Shown here: piece after piece, positions 43,527 to 51,807 of the stretch
How the letters are laid out: each line of letters begins with the position of its first letter
How positions within the stretch are numbered: position 1 is the stretch's first letter
Assembly (NCBI RefSeq): GCF_024758705.1
Contig: NZ_CP096971.1
Span: 62,001 to 126,000, forward strand
DNA from: Sphingomonas sp. SUN019
Lineage (GTDB): Bacteria; Pseudomonadota; Alphaproteobacteria; Sphingomonadales; Sphingomonadaceae
Direction: 5' to 3'
DNA: 64,000 bases
Translations under genes and position numbers: made by a program
The notes under the pieces: model-generated
Database searches by the model: none
The model's input: the letters and a program-made list of their open reading frames with translations, nothing else
What the model was told of the DNA's origin: nothing

Positions 43527-44058
43527 AGAAGCGGCGCTGTGGGCGAAGGTCCGCGCGAGCGTCAGGCCGCTGCATCCGGTGGTGGCGAAGCGGGCGGCGG
43601 TGGTCGCGCCGCCGGTGGCGATCAAGCCGGTCAACAAACCCGTGGTGGCGGTGAAGGGCCGGGTGCCGCCGATCGCGCCACCGCGCGCGAAACCTGCCCC
43701 GCCGACCGCGAACACGCTGGATGGCAGTTGGGACCGGCAGATCGTGCGCGGGGTGGTGATCCCGGACAGCACGCTCGACCTGCACGGGCACACGCTGCGC
43801 TCGGCGCACGCGATGCTCGACGCGGGGCTAGACCGGTCGATCGCGCGGGGCGACCGCGTGCTGTTACTAGTGACGGGAAAGCCGCCGCGCGCGGAAAGCG
43901 AGCGCCCGCACGCGCGTGGCGCGATCCGTGCGGCGATCGGCGACTGGCTGGCGGCGTCGCGTCACGCTTCGGCGATCGCGGCGGTGCGGCACGCGCATCC
44001 GCGGCATGGCGGGCAGGGTGCGCTGTATATCGTGCTGCGGCGCGGGCGCTCAGCGTAA
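43501..44058 (+). CDS. Smr domain protein (Smr/MutS2 C-terminal family)
   Basis: 185 aa. A basic, Pro/Ala-rich N-terminal 90 residues and a C-terminal Smr domain: STLDLHGHTLRSAHAMLD, LLLVTGKPPRAES, and AVRHAHPRHGGQGALYIVLR. The family includes DNA/RNA nicking endonucleases; the LDLHGH and GGxGA motifs are intact. ATG 43501 lies inside mltA, with overlapping reading. The 3' end overlaps dapE on the other strand by 9 nt. Confidence 0.9.
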   Translation: MPGRRLDPEEAALWAKVRASVRPLHPVVAKRAAVVAPPVAIKPVNKPVVAVKGRVPPIAPPRAKPAPPTANTLDGSWDRQIVRGVVIPDSTLDLHGHTLRSAHAMLDAGLDRSIARGDRVLLLVTGKPPRAESERPHARGAIRAAIGDWLAASRHASAIAAVRHAHPRHGGQGALYIVLRRGRSA

Positions 44059-45168
44059 GGCGCGTTCGATGACGTCCGCGTAGATATCGGTCAGCAGCGC
44101 CAGATCGTCCAGCGCGACCGCCTCGTCCAGCTTATGCATCGTGGCGTTGATCAACCCGAATTCGACCGTGGGGCAGAGCGCCGACAGGAAGCGCGCGTCG
44201 GAGGTGCCGCCGGTCGTCGACAGTTCGGGCCGTACGCCGGTTTTCCCCTCCACGGCATCAGCGACCAGCGTCGAGAATGCACCCGGTTCGGTCAGGAACG
44301 CCTCTCCGGAAATGCGCGCCACCACCGTTGCGGCGGGGGCGTGGGTGTGAACGATGGCTTCGATGCGGCGGACGAGATCGTCGCCGCGCTGGAGATCGTT
44401 GAAGCGGATGCTGAGCCGCGCGGTGGCGCGGGCGGGAATGACGTTGGTGGCGGGATTGCCGACGGTCACGTCGGTGACCTCGATGTTTGACGGCTGGAAC
44501 CAGTCGCTTCCGGTATCGAGCGTCAGTGCGCCGATCTCCGCCAAGATAGCGACCAGATGCCTGATCGGATTGTCGGCCAGATGCGGGTAGGCGACGTGGC
44601 CCTGCCGTCCGGGCACGTCGATCCAGATGTTGACCGACCCGCGCCTGCCGATCTTCATCATGTCGCCCAGCCGGTTCACGGACGTGGGTTCGCCGACCAG
44701 GCACAGGTCGGGCGTCAGCCCGCGTTCCGCCATGCGTTCGATCAGTGCGCGGGTGCCGAAGATGGCGGGGCCTTCCTCGTCGCCCGTAATGATCAGGCTG
44801 ATCGTGCCGCCCGCATCGACCCGCGCGCAGGCGGCGACGAAGGCGGCGATCGCGCCCTTCATGTCGACCGCGCCGCGGCCGTGGAGCAGGCCCCCGCGCA
44901 CTTCCGGCGTGAACGCGCCGCTGGTCCAGCCCTCGCCCGGAGGTACGACGTCGAGGTGCCCGGCGAAGGCGAAATGCCGTCCTCCGCCGCCGCGCACCGC
45001 CAGCAGATTTTCGACCGGCCCGTCTGGTTCGTCGCCGGTGACGAAGCGTTCGACCGCGAAGCCGATCGGCTCCAGCGCGGCCTGCAGCACATCGAACACG
45101 CGGCCGCGCGCGGGAGTGACGCTGTCGCAGGCGATCAGCGCGGAGGCCAGCGCGACCGGATCGGTCAT
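44050..45168 (-). CDS. dapE: succinyl-diaminopimelate desuccinylase
   Basis: Zinc enzyme of lysine/meso-DAP synthesis, 372 aa. Visible: FAFAGHLDVVPPGEGWTSGA (metal His/Asp), LHGRGAVDMKGAIAAFV, IITGDEEGPAIFGTRALIE (catalytic Glu), IGRRGSVNIWIDVPGRQGHV and ELSTTGGTSDARFL. ATG 45168 overlaps the preceding GST stop by four bases. Convergent with the Smr gene. Confidence 0.96.
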   Translation of the reverse strand: MTDPVALASALIACDSVTPARGRVFDVLQAALEPIGFAVERFVTGDEPDGPVENLLAVRGGGGRHFAFAGHLDVVPPGEGWTSGAFTPEVRGGLLHGRGAVDMKGAIAAFVAACARVDAGGTISLIITGDEEGPAIFGTRALIERMAERGLTPDLCLVGEPTSVNRLGDMMKIGRRGSVNIWIDVPGRQGHVAYPHLADNPIRHLVAILAEIGALTLDTGSDWFQPSNIEVTDVTVGNPATNVIPARATARLSIRFNDLQRGDDLVRRIEAIVHTHAPAATVVARISGEAFLTEPGAFSTLVADAVEGKTGVRPELSTTGGTSDARFLSALCPTVEFGLINATMHKLDEAVALDDLALLTDIYADVIERALR

Positions 45169-45842
45169 GCCGCGGGCTGGACCTCGAACTGTTCGATCAC
45201 CCATTCCTCTTCCTGCGCGCCCGCGATCCAGTCCTGCATGAAGGGATGGTTGAGTACCGCGTGGATGTAGCTCGCGGCGAAGCGCGCGACCGGCAATGAA
45301 TAGGTGACGATGCGGGTGCAGACGGGCGCGAACATGATGTCCGCCGCGCCGAATTCGCCGAACAGGAATTCGCCTTCGCCATCCTTCCCGCCGCCGAAGC
45401 GCGCGCGCGCCTGCGCCCACAATTCCATGATGCGCGTGAGGTCGGCGAGCACGTCGTCGTCGGGGCGTTGCGGGGGGAACGCCTGCCGCACATTCATGCT
45501 GTGCTTGCGGCGGAGCGCGGCGAAGCTGGAGTGCATTTCCGCCGCCATCGACCGCGCCATCGCGCGCGCGGCGTCGTCCTCAGGCCAGAATATGTCGCGC
45601 CCGACCTTGTCAGCTAGATACTCGATAATGGCGAGGCTGTCCCACACCACCGCGTCCCCGTCCCACAGGATCGGCACCTTGCCCTGGCTCGGCGCGAATT
45701 CGTCGCCCTCGCGGCGCTTGTCCCAATCGGCGTCGTACAGCGGCACGACGACTTCCTCGAACGGGATGCCCGATTGTTTGCACGCCAGCCAGCCGCGCAG
45801 CGACCAGGATGAGTAGGCCTTATTGCCGATGATGAGTTTCAT
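45165..45842 (-). CDS. glutathione S-transferase family protein
   Basis: 225 aa. Thioredoxin-like N-terminal domain (LIIGNKAYSSWSLRGWLACK, GKVPILWDGDAVVWDSLAII, EYLADKVGRD) and a helical C-terminal domain. The Ser in YSSWS occupies the catalytic position. It precedes dapE with a four-base overlap; the pairing with a lysine-pathway gene is not functionally obvious. Substrate unknown. Confidence 0.88.
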   Translation of the reverse strand: MKLIIGNKAYSSWSLRGWLACKQSGIPFEEVVVPLYDADWDKRREGDEFAPSQGKVPILWDGDAVVWDSLAIIEYLADKVGRDIFWPEDDAARAMARSMAAEMHSSFAALRRKHSMNVRQAFPPQRPDDDVLADLTRIMELWAQARARFGGGKDGEGEFLFGEFGAADIMFAPVCTRIVTYSLPVARFAASYIHAVLNHPFMQDWIAGAQEEEWVIEQFEVQPAA

Positions 45843-46129
45843 GGCAGCGCGGGGTAGAGAAACGGCGCACGCGCCGCAACCAGCGCCGGATAGTCGCGAC
45901 GAAGGTGGGTGTTGTGCTCAGCCCGGTGCGTAGTCGCGATGAAAAGGCATGCCGGCCACATATTGTCGCCCGCCCACCAGTGCGTTTAAAATGAACGGTA
46001 ATCCGGCAGAATGAGGGCGGGATAATTCACCGGAATGCTTTGATTTTTTGATGTAGGTTAACTCTGACCGGAAAAGAGCGCTTTACGCGGTATCGGTCCG
46101 CGGGCGGCGTTCGTGATTTGGAGGGGGCT
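45843..46129. other. 287 bp divergent intergenic region
   Basis: Between the GST/dapE pair (minus) and the winged-helix gene (plus). The centre, 45985-46060, is AT-richer than the flanks (TTTAAAATGAACGG, TTTGATTTTTTGATG, GTAGGTTAACTC) and probably holds promoters, but I could not assign hexamers with confidence. No RNA gene or repeat recognised. Confidence 0.4.
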
Positions 46130-46639
46130 GTGACGGATGGCATAGGACGCGTCGAATTAAGGAAGATCGCCGCCACGCTGGCGAAATTGACCGAGCAGAT
46201 CGATAAGTCGGCGCGCGACCTTGCGTCGCCGGTGTCGTCCGAACCAATCGTCGAACCGATCCCGCCCGCGCAAAGTTATGTGCCGCGCAAGGCGGGCGAC
46301 AGTCTGTCGATGGCGGAGGCTCTTTTCGCCGAACGGCGGCGGCGCGACTCCGTTTTCAACCAGCAGACGTACCTTCTGGGTGAGCCGGCGTGGGACATCC
46401 TGTTGTTCTTGTACATCGGTCGTCAGCGTGGATGGGCGGTCAGCGTCGCGCACGCCGCGCGCGCGACGGGCGCGGCGTCGACCACAGCGCTGCGCTGGAT
46501 CGCCCGGCTCGAAGGCGACAATATGGTGCAGCGTGAGATCGATCCGTTCGATCGCCGGCGGGTTCTGTTACGCCTGACCGACGGGGCGGCGTCCTTGCTG
46601 GACACGTATGTGGATTCGCTGCGCCCGATCGGATCGTGA
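46130..46639 (+). CDS. winged helix-turn-helix protein (MarR-like)
   Basis: 169 aa from GTG 46130, which has GGAGG five bases before it. The first 25 residues form a short amphipathic, possibly coiled helix ([20 protein letters not shown]), followed by a Pro-rich segment. Residues about 85-165 carry a winged helix: [40 protein letters not shown] and [19 protein letters not shown]. This resembles MarR-family DNA-binding domains, but the usual N-terminal dimer helices are replaced. Convergent with the universal stress gene. Targets unknown. Confidence 0.75.
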   Translation: MTDGIGRVELRKIAATLAKLTEQIDKSARDLASPVSSEPIVEPIPPAQSYVPRKAGDSLSMAEALFAERRRRDSVFNQQTYLLGEPAWDILLFLYIGRQRGWAVSVAHAARATGAASTTALRWIARLEGDNMVQREIDPFDRRRVLLRLTDGAASLLDTYVDSLRPIGS

Positions 46640-46656
46640 CCACGTCGTGGCGACGG

Positions 46657-47109
46657 TCAGCTCAACCGGTCGATCGCCGCGCGGTCGAGATTGCCGGGGA
46701 TGATCATCAGCGGCACGGGCAATGCGCCGACGTCACCCGCGAAATGCGTGACCAGCGGTCCCGGCGCGCCGCTGGCTGCAGCGCCCAGCACCAGCGCGGC
46801 GATGTCGGCATTTGCGGCGATCATCTCGCGGATGATCTTCGGCCCGTCCCCTTGCCGCACGACGATCGACGGTCGCAGCCCCGATTCCTCGATCAGCGTG
46901 CCCGCCGCTTTCGCGACCAGTCCTTCGGCCTGCAGCCGCGCCTCGTCCTCGATCGTCGCCTGCACGCCGCCGAACGCAATGAATTCCTGTTGTGGGATCA
47001 GCGCGAGGATTTCGACCCCGCCGCCGGTTTTCACCGCGCGGCGGGCGGCGAAGCGCAACGCGATTTCCGCCTCCGGCGTGTCGTCGATGACGGTCAGATA
47101 GATGCGCAT
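46657..47109 (-). CDS. universal stress protein (UspA family)
   Basis: 150 aa single-domain Usp. Visible: [20 protein letters not shown], the [10 protein letters not shown] strand and the nucleotide-loop region [20 protein letters not shown] with [10 protein letters not shown]. The GxxGxxG loop is degenerate. Start ATG 47109. Divergent from pdhC (99 nt between starts). Confidence 0.85.
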   Translation of the reverse strand: MRIYLTVIDDTPEAEIALRFAARRAVKTGGGVEILALIPQQEFIAFGGVQATIEDEARLQAEGLVAKAAGTLIEESGLRPSIVVRQGDGPKIIREMIAANADIAALVLGAAASGAPGPLVTHFAGDVGALPVPLMIIPGNLDRAAIDRLS

Positions 47110-47208
47110 GGAAAGTCCCCTGTTGCGGTCGACTATCGCGCCGCGGGGTTGACCGCGCAAGGGCAGGGCGCGAGAGACGGGGCCGCTCACGGATACCCGA
47201 GGACGTTC

Positions 47209-48480
47209 ATGCCGATCGAGATCAAGATGCCCGCTTTGTCGCCTACGATGGAGGAGGGCACGCTGGCCAAATGGCTGGTCAAGGAAGGCGACACGGTAAA
47301 ATCCGGCGACCTGATGGCCGAGATCGAGACCGACAAGGCGACGATGGAATTCGAGGCGGTCGACGAAGGCGTGATCGGCAAGATCATGGTCGCTGAGGGA
47401 ACCGACAATGTGAAGGTCGGGACGGTGATCGCGCTGCTGAACGGCGAGGGTGAGGAAGCGACGCCTGCCCCCGCTGCGAAGGAAAAGCCGGAGGCCAAGG
47501 CCAAGCCGAAAAATGTGGAGGCGCCGAAAGCCGAGGCGAAACCGGCCGAAGCACCGAAGCTCGCACCCGTGAAGAGCGATGGCGGTGACCGCGTGAAGGC
47601 CAGCCCGCTCGCGCGCAGGATCGCCGCAGAGAAGGGCGTCGATCTTTCCGGGCTTTCTGGTTCGGGTCCGAACGGCCGGATCGTTCGTGCCGACATCGAG
47701 GGCGCGAAGCCCGGCGCGACCGCACCCGCTGGTGCTGCCGAAGCGCCGGCCATGGCTGCCCCGGCCAAGCCCGCCACGGTTCCCGACATTCCGCACGAGG
47801 CGACCAAGCTCAGCAACGTGCGGAAAACGATCGCGCGCCGCTTGACCGAATCGAAGCAGACCGTTCCGCACATCTACCTGACGGTCGACGTGCGGCTCGA
47901 TGCGCTGCTGGCCTTGCGCGCCGAGTTGAACAAGGGACTCGAGAAGCGCGGCGTGAAGCTGTCGGTCAACGATCTGATGATCAAGGCGCAGGCGGTCGCG
48001 TTGATGCAGGTGCCCGCGTGCAACGTGATGTTCACGCCCGACCAGCTCATCACGTTCAGCCGCGCCGACATATCGGTCGCGGTGTCGACGCCCTCGGGCC
48101 TGATCACGCCGATCATCGAAGGTGCGGATACCGCAACGCTGTCCAGCATCTCCACGAAGATGAAGGATCTCGCCGCCCGCGCGCGCGACGGGAAGCTGAA
48201 GCCGGAGGAATATCAGGGCGGTACCGCCTCGATCAGCAACATGGGGATGTACGGCATCACGCAGTTCGATGCGGTCATCAATCCGCCGCAGGGCATGATC
48301 CTGGCGATCGGCGCGGGCGAGAAGCGCCCGTGGGTGATGGAGGACGGCTCGCTCGGTGTCGCCACCGTGATGTCGGCGACCGGCAGCTTCGATCATCGCG
48401 CGATCGACGGCGCGGACGGCGCGGCCTTCATGCAGGCGTTCAAGGCGCTGGTGGAAAGTCCGCTGGCGATGCTGGCCTGA
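47209..48480 (+). CDS. pdhC: pyruvate dehydrogenase E2, dihydrolipoamide acetyltransferase
   Basis: Core of the pyruvate dehydrogenase complex, 423 aa. One lipoyl domain ([20 protein letters not shown], lipoyl lysine in ETDKATMEF near residue 43), an Ala/Pro/Lys-rich hinge, a peripheral-subunit binding domain ([20 protein letters not shown]) and the catalytic domain ending with [20 protein letters not shown] (active-site His near residue 395). E1 genes are not in the window. A small ORF and lpdA follow. Confidence 0.96.
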   Translation: MPIEIKMPALSPTMEEGTLAKWLVKEGDTVKSGDLMAEIETDKATMEFEAVDEGVIGKIMVAEGTDNVKVGTVIALLNGEGEEATPAPAAKEKPEAKAKPKNVEAPKAEAKPAEAPKLAPVKSDGGDRVKASPLARRIAAEKGVDLSGLSGSGPNGRIVRADIEGAKPGATAPAGAAEAPAMAAPAKPATVPDIPHEATKLSNVRKTIARRLTESKQTVPHIYLTVDVRLDALLALRAELNKGLEKRGVKLSVNDLMIKAQAVALMQVPACNVMFTPDQLITFSRADISVAVSTPSGLITPIIEGADTATLSSISTKMKDLAARARDGKLKPEEYQGGTASISNMGMYGITQFDAVINPPQGMILAIGAGEKRPWVMEDGSLGVATVMSATGSFDHRAIDGADGAAFMQAFKALVESPLAMLA

Positions 48481-48486
48481 GCAACC

Positions 48487-48705
48487 ATGGGACGCGCGAC
48501 GCTGGTCGAGCTGTTGCACCTGGTTACCGGCCTGGTGCTGACCGCCGCCATCTTCCGCACCGCCGCCTGGGCCTATCCGCCGGGGCGTGATTCGCTGGAG
48601 CCGATCGGCTGGCTGACGATGACTGCGGTCTTCGTGATGAGCGTGCCGGAGGTGCGCAAGGCGTGGATCGCGGACCGGACGAAGAAGGAAGAAGAACTTG
48701 GCTGA
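48487..48705 (+). CDS. small membrane protein between pdhC and lpdA
   Basis: 72 aa. Two hydrophobic segments (LLHLVTGLVLTAAIFRTAAW and PIGWLTMTAVFVMSVP) flanked by charged residues, with a Lys/Glu-rich tail KAWIADRTKKEEELG. It starts 6 nt after pdhC and its last 8 bases overlap the lpdA start, so it is translationally embedded in the pdh operon. I do not recognise a family. Function unknown; not itself an enzyme. Confidence 0.7.
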   Translation: MGRATLVELLHLVTGLVLTAAIFRTAAWAYPPGRDSLEPIGWLTMTAVFVMSVPEVRKAWIADRTKKEEELG

Positions 48706-50098
48706 CACCTATGATTTGATCGTCCTCGGCTCCGGTCCCGGGGGCTATGTCGCCGCGATCCGCGCGGCGCAGCTGGGCTTGAAGACTGCGATCGTCGAGC
48801 GTGAACTGCTCGGTGGGATCTGCCTCAACTGGGGCTGCATCCCGACGAAGGCGCTGCTGCGCTCGGCCGAAATCTATCATTATATGCAGCATGCGAAGGA
48901 CTACGGGCTGGTCGCGGAGGGTATTTCCGCCGATCTCGATGCGGTGGTGAAGCGTTCGCGCGGGGTGTCGAAACAGCTCAACCAGGGCGTCACGCACCTG
49001 ATGAAAAAGAATAAGATCGCGGTCCACGTGGGCGCGGGGAAGCTGGCCGGGAAGGGGAAGCTTTCGGTTACCGACAAGGACGGCAATACGACCGAACTGA
49101 CCGCCAAGAACATCATCGTCGCCACCGGCGCGCGCGCACGCGACCTGCCGGGCGCGCCCGCGGACGGCAAGCGCGTCTGGACCTATCGCCACGCGATGAC
49201 CCCGGCCGAGATGCCGACCAAGCTGCTGGTCATCGGTTCCGGCGCGATCGGGATCGAGTTCGCGAGCTTCTACAACGACATGGGTGCCGACGTGACGGTC
49301 GTTGAGATGCTCGACCGGATCGTGCCGGTCGAGGACGCGGACGTTTCCGCCTTCCTGGAAAAGGCGCTGACCAAGCAGGGCATGACGATCATGACCAAGG
49401 CCGGGGTCGACAAGCTCGAGGTGTCCGACAAGGTCGTGAAGGCGACGCTAAAGGACAAGGCGGGCAAGTCGACGACAACCGAGTTCAGCCATGTGATCGT
49501 CGCGATCGGGATCGTTCCGAACACACAGGACATCGGGCTGAAGGAAGCGGGCGTCGCGGTGGACGAGCGCGGTTTCCTGACGACCGATGCGACGTGCAAG
49601 ACCAACGTCGACGGCATCTATGCGATCGGCGACATCACCGCGCCGCCGTGGCTGGCGCACAAGGCGGGTCACGAGGGCGTGATCGCGGTCGAGGCGATCG
49701 CAGGCAACCATCCGCACGCGATGGACCCGCTGAACATCCCCGGCTGCACCTATTGCCACCCGCAGATCGCCAGCGTCGGGCTGACCGAAGCGAAGGCGAA
49801 GGAAGCGGGCTATGCCGTGAAGGTCGGGAATTTCCCCTTCATCGGCAACGGCAAGGCGATCGCGCTGGGCGAGGCGGAGGGCTTCATCAAGACGGTGTTC
49901 GACGCGAAGACCGGCGAACTCCTCGGCGCGCACATGATCGGCACAGAGGTCACCGAACTGATCCAGGGCTATACGATCGGCAAGACGCTGGAGACGACCG
50001 AGGCGGAGCTGATGGAGACGGTCTTCCCGCACCCGACGCTGAGCGAGATGATGCACGAGAGCGTGTTGGGGGCGTACGGCCGGGCGATCCATATCTGA
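48698..50098 (+). CDS. lpdA: dihydrolipoyl dehydrogenase (E3)
   Basis: FAD enzyme reoxidising lipoyl groups of E2, 466 aa. TTG 48698 start gives MADTYDLIVLGSGPGGYVAA. Redox disulfide in LLGGICLNWGCIPTKALL near residues 41-46, the NAD motif LLVIGSGAIGIEFASFY, the FAD segment GIYAIGDITAPPWLAHKA and the catalytic HPTLSEMMHE pair. AAGAAGAA precedes the start. Bidirectional terminator follows at 50110. Confidence 0.96.
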   Translation: MADTYDLIVLGSGPGGYVAAIRAAQLGLKTAIVERELLGGICLNWGCIPTKALLRSAEIYHYMQHAKDYGLVAEGISADLDAVVKRSRGVSKQLNQGVTHLMKKNKIAVHVGAGKLAGKGKLSVTDKDGNTTELTAKNIIVATGARARDLPGAPADGKRVWTYRHAMTPAEMPTKLLVIGSGAIGIEFASFYNDMGADVTVVEMLDRIVPVEDADVSAFLEKALTKQGMTIMTKAGVDKLEVSDKVVKATLKDKAGKSTTTEFSHVIVAIGIVPNTQDIGLKEAGVAVDERGFLTTDATCKTNVDGIYAIGDITAPPWLAHKAGHEGVIAVEAIAGNHPHAMDPLNIPGCTYCHPQIASVGLTEAKAKEAGYAVKVGNFPFIGNGKAIALGEAEGFIKTVFDAKTGELLGAHMIGTEVTELIQGYTIGKTLETTEAELMETVFPHPTLSEMMHESVLGAYGRAIHI

Positions 50099-50109
50099 GG
50101 CGCATCAAG

Positions 50110-50131
50110 CCCCTTCCCTGAAGGGAAGGGG
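50110..50131. terminator. hairpin between lpdA and the symporter gene
   Basis: CCCCTTCCCT, two bases, AGGGAAGGGG: ten-base-pair perfect stem between two convergent genes, 12 nt after the lpdA stop and 11 nt before the symporter stop. Works in both directions if it terminates; no T-run is present. Confidence 0.55.
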
Positions 50132-50141
50132 ACAAACAGCA

Positions 50142-51464
50142 TCAAACCTCCCGGAAGCTGTCCACGTCGCGCGCGGGGCCGTGACCGGCGGGTGCGGGGA
50201 GGGGGTCGATCTCGATTGGTTCGGGCGGATCGAAACCCCCCTCCCATTTCGCCACCACTGCGCTCGCCACCGCATTGCCGATCACGTTGGTCGCGGTGCG
50301 GCCCATGTCGAGGAAATGGTCGACCGCCAGGATCAGCAGCAGCCCCGCCTCGGGGATGTTGAACATCGGCAAGGTCGCCGCGATCACCACCAGTGATGCT
50401 CGCGGCACCGCGGCAATCCCCTTCGACGTGACCATCAACACCAGCAGCAACGTGATCTGCTGCCCGATCGACATGTCGATGCCATACGCCTGCGCGATGA
50501 ACAGCGCGGCGAACGACATGTACATCATCGACCCGTCGAGATTGAACGAATAGCCGAGCGGCAGGACGAAGCTGGCGATCCGCGGCGGGATGCCGAACCG
50601 GTCGAGCGCCTCCAGCATCCGTGGATAGGCAGCCTCCGACGATGCGGTCGAGAACGCGACCAGCAATGGCTCGCGCACGTGTCCGATCAACGCGCCCATC
50701 TTGCGGCCGATGAACAGGAAGCCGACGCCGAGCAGGATCGCCCAGAGCGTGAACAACGCGAGGTAGAAGGTGCCCATGAAATAGGCGAGTTGCCCGATTA
50801 CGCCGGGTCCACGCTCAATCAATGTACCAGCCACCGCGGCGAACACCGCGAACGGCGCGACGCGCATGACGTAGTCGGTGATCTGCAGCATGACGTGGAC
50901 CAAAGCGTCGATCGCCTTCACCAGCGGCGCGGCCTTCTCGCCGACCGCGGTGATCCCGATGCCGACGAACAGCGACATCACGACGATCTGCAGCACCTCG
51001 TTCTTCGCCATCGCGTCAATCATCGACGCGGGGAAGATATGCGCGATGAAGTCCTTCAGGTTGAAGGCGGTCGTCTCCACCCCGCTGGTGGCGGTCACCG
51101 GCGGCAGCGGCAGGTTCACGCCCACGCCGGGCTGGAACACGTTGACCAGGATCAGGCCGAGCCCGAGCGAGATCAGGCTGGCGCAGATGAACCAGCCGAG
51201 GCTGCGACCGCCGATCCGCCCCAGCGCCTTTGTATCGCCCATCTGTGCGATGCCCGACACGAGCGTCGCGAAGACGAGCGGCGCGATGATCATCTTGATG
51301 AGGCGCAGGAAGACGGTGGTGACGATCGAGAAATAATCGGCGATCTGCTTCAACTCGGCGGTCGCCGCAGGGGTGCCGTCATCGATCGCGCCGTTGACGA
51401 CCAGGCCGGTGATCAGGCCCAGCACCAGGCCGATGAGAATATAGACGGTAAGCCGTTTGCCCAC
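50142..51464 (-). CDS. dicarboxylate/amino acid:cation symporter (DAACS family)
   Basis: 440 aa inner-membrane carrier of the GltP/DctA family, eight transmembrane helices plus two re-entrant hairpins. Visible: FLRLIKMIIAPLVFATLVSG, AFSTASSEAAYPRMLEAL (HP1 serine-rich loop), FVLPLGYSFNLDGSMMYMSF (the GYSFNLDGS motif) and SKGIAAVPRASLVVIAATL. DctA or GltP specificity cannot be assigned from this alone. The start faces the family F repeat. Confidence 0.92.
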   Translation of the reverse strand: MGKRLTVYILIGLVLGLITGLVVNGAIDDGTPAATAELKQIADYFSIVTTVFLRLIKMIIAPLVFATLVSGIAQMGDTKALGRIGGRSLGWFICASLISLGLGLILVNVFQPGVGVNLPLPPVTATSGVETTAFNLKDFIAHIFPASMIDAMAKNEVLQIVVMSLFVGIGITAVGEKAAPLVKAIDALVHVMLQITDYVMRVAPFAVFAAVAGTLIERGPGVIGQLAYFMGTFYLALFTLWAILLGVGFLFIGRKMGALIGHVREPLLVAFSTASSEAAYPRMLEALDRFGIPPRIASFVLPLGYSFNLDGSMMYMSFAALFIAQAYGIDMSIGQQITLLLVLMVTSKGIAAVPRASLVVIAATLPMFNIPEAGLLLILAVDHFLDMGRTATNVIGNAVASAVVAKWEGGFDPPEPIEIDPLPAPAGHGPARDVDSFREV

Positions 51465-51486
51465 GGGTAACTCCGAAAGAATGCCT

Positions 51487-51755
51487 AGGGTCCAAACTCA
51501 ATCAGGACGGGGTCGTGATCGCCCGGAGAAGCCCGTCGGCAAGGAGCGCAGCGCAGACGCGTAGCTTAAGCTACGCGCAAGCAAGCGACGCCGTCCGACG
51601 GGCTTCTCCGGGCGACCGCTGCGCGGCGGGCCGATTTTGGCGCCATGCGGCGTCGCGCGTCGGTCACGATGCTTTGGCATCGCTCCCTCCTTGCTCCTTG
51701 CCTGGCGCCAAAATCGGCTCCGTCACGATCCCCGTCCTGATTGAGTTTGGACCCT
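51487..51755. repeat. nested inverted-repeat element (family F)
   Basis: Outer arms: 51487-51518 and 51723-51755 pair over 32 bases with one base bulged (AGGGTCCAAACTCAATCAGG at the left end). Inside are two perfect hairpins. The first has 21 bp arms 51519-51539 and 51595-51615, with a further 18 bp palindrome GCGTAGCTTAAGCTACGC (51559-51576) at its tip. The second has 16 bp arms 51630-51645 and 51703-51718. The whole folds as a Y. It sits between divergent genes, with no coding frame, and looks like a non-autonomous mobile element. Confidence 0.9.
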
Positions 51756-51807
51756 GCCAGCGAAGGGGATTGCGGCGCGCGGGTCAAGGACCGTATCGTT
51801 CGAGACG

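Noticed and set aside
41709..43793. A 694-codon minus-strand frame opposite the Tim44-like, mltA and Smr genes
   Set aside because: High-GC shadow; the plus-strand genes have clear family motifs.
46657..48708. A 683-codon minus-strand frame covering pdhC
   Set aside because: Only the last 150 codons form the universal stress protein. The rest is antisense to pdhC, which has complete lipoyl and catalytic domains on the plus strand.
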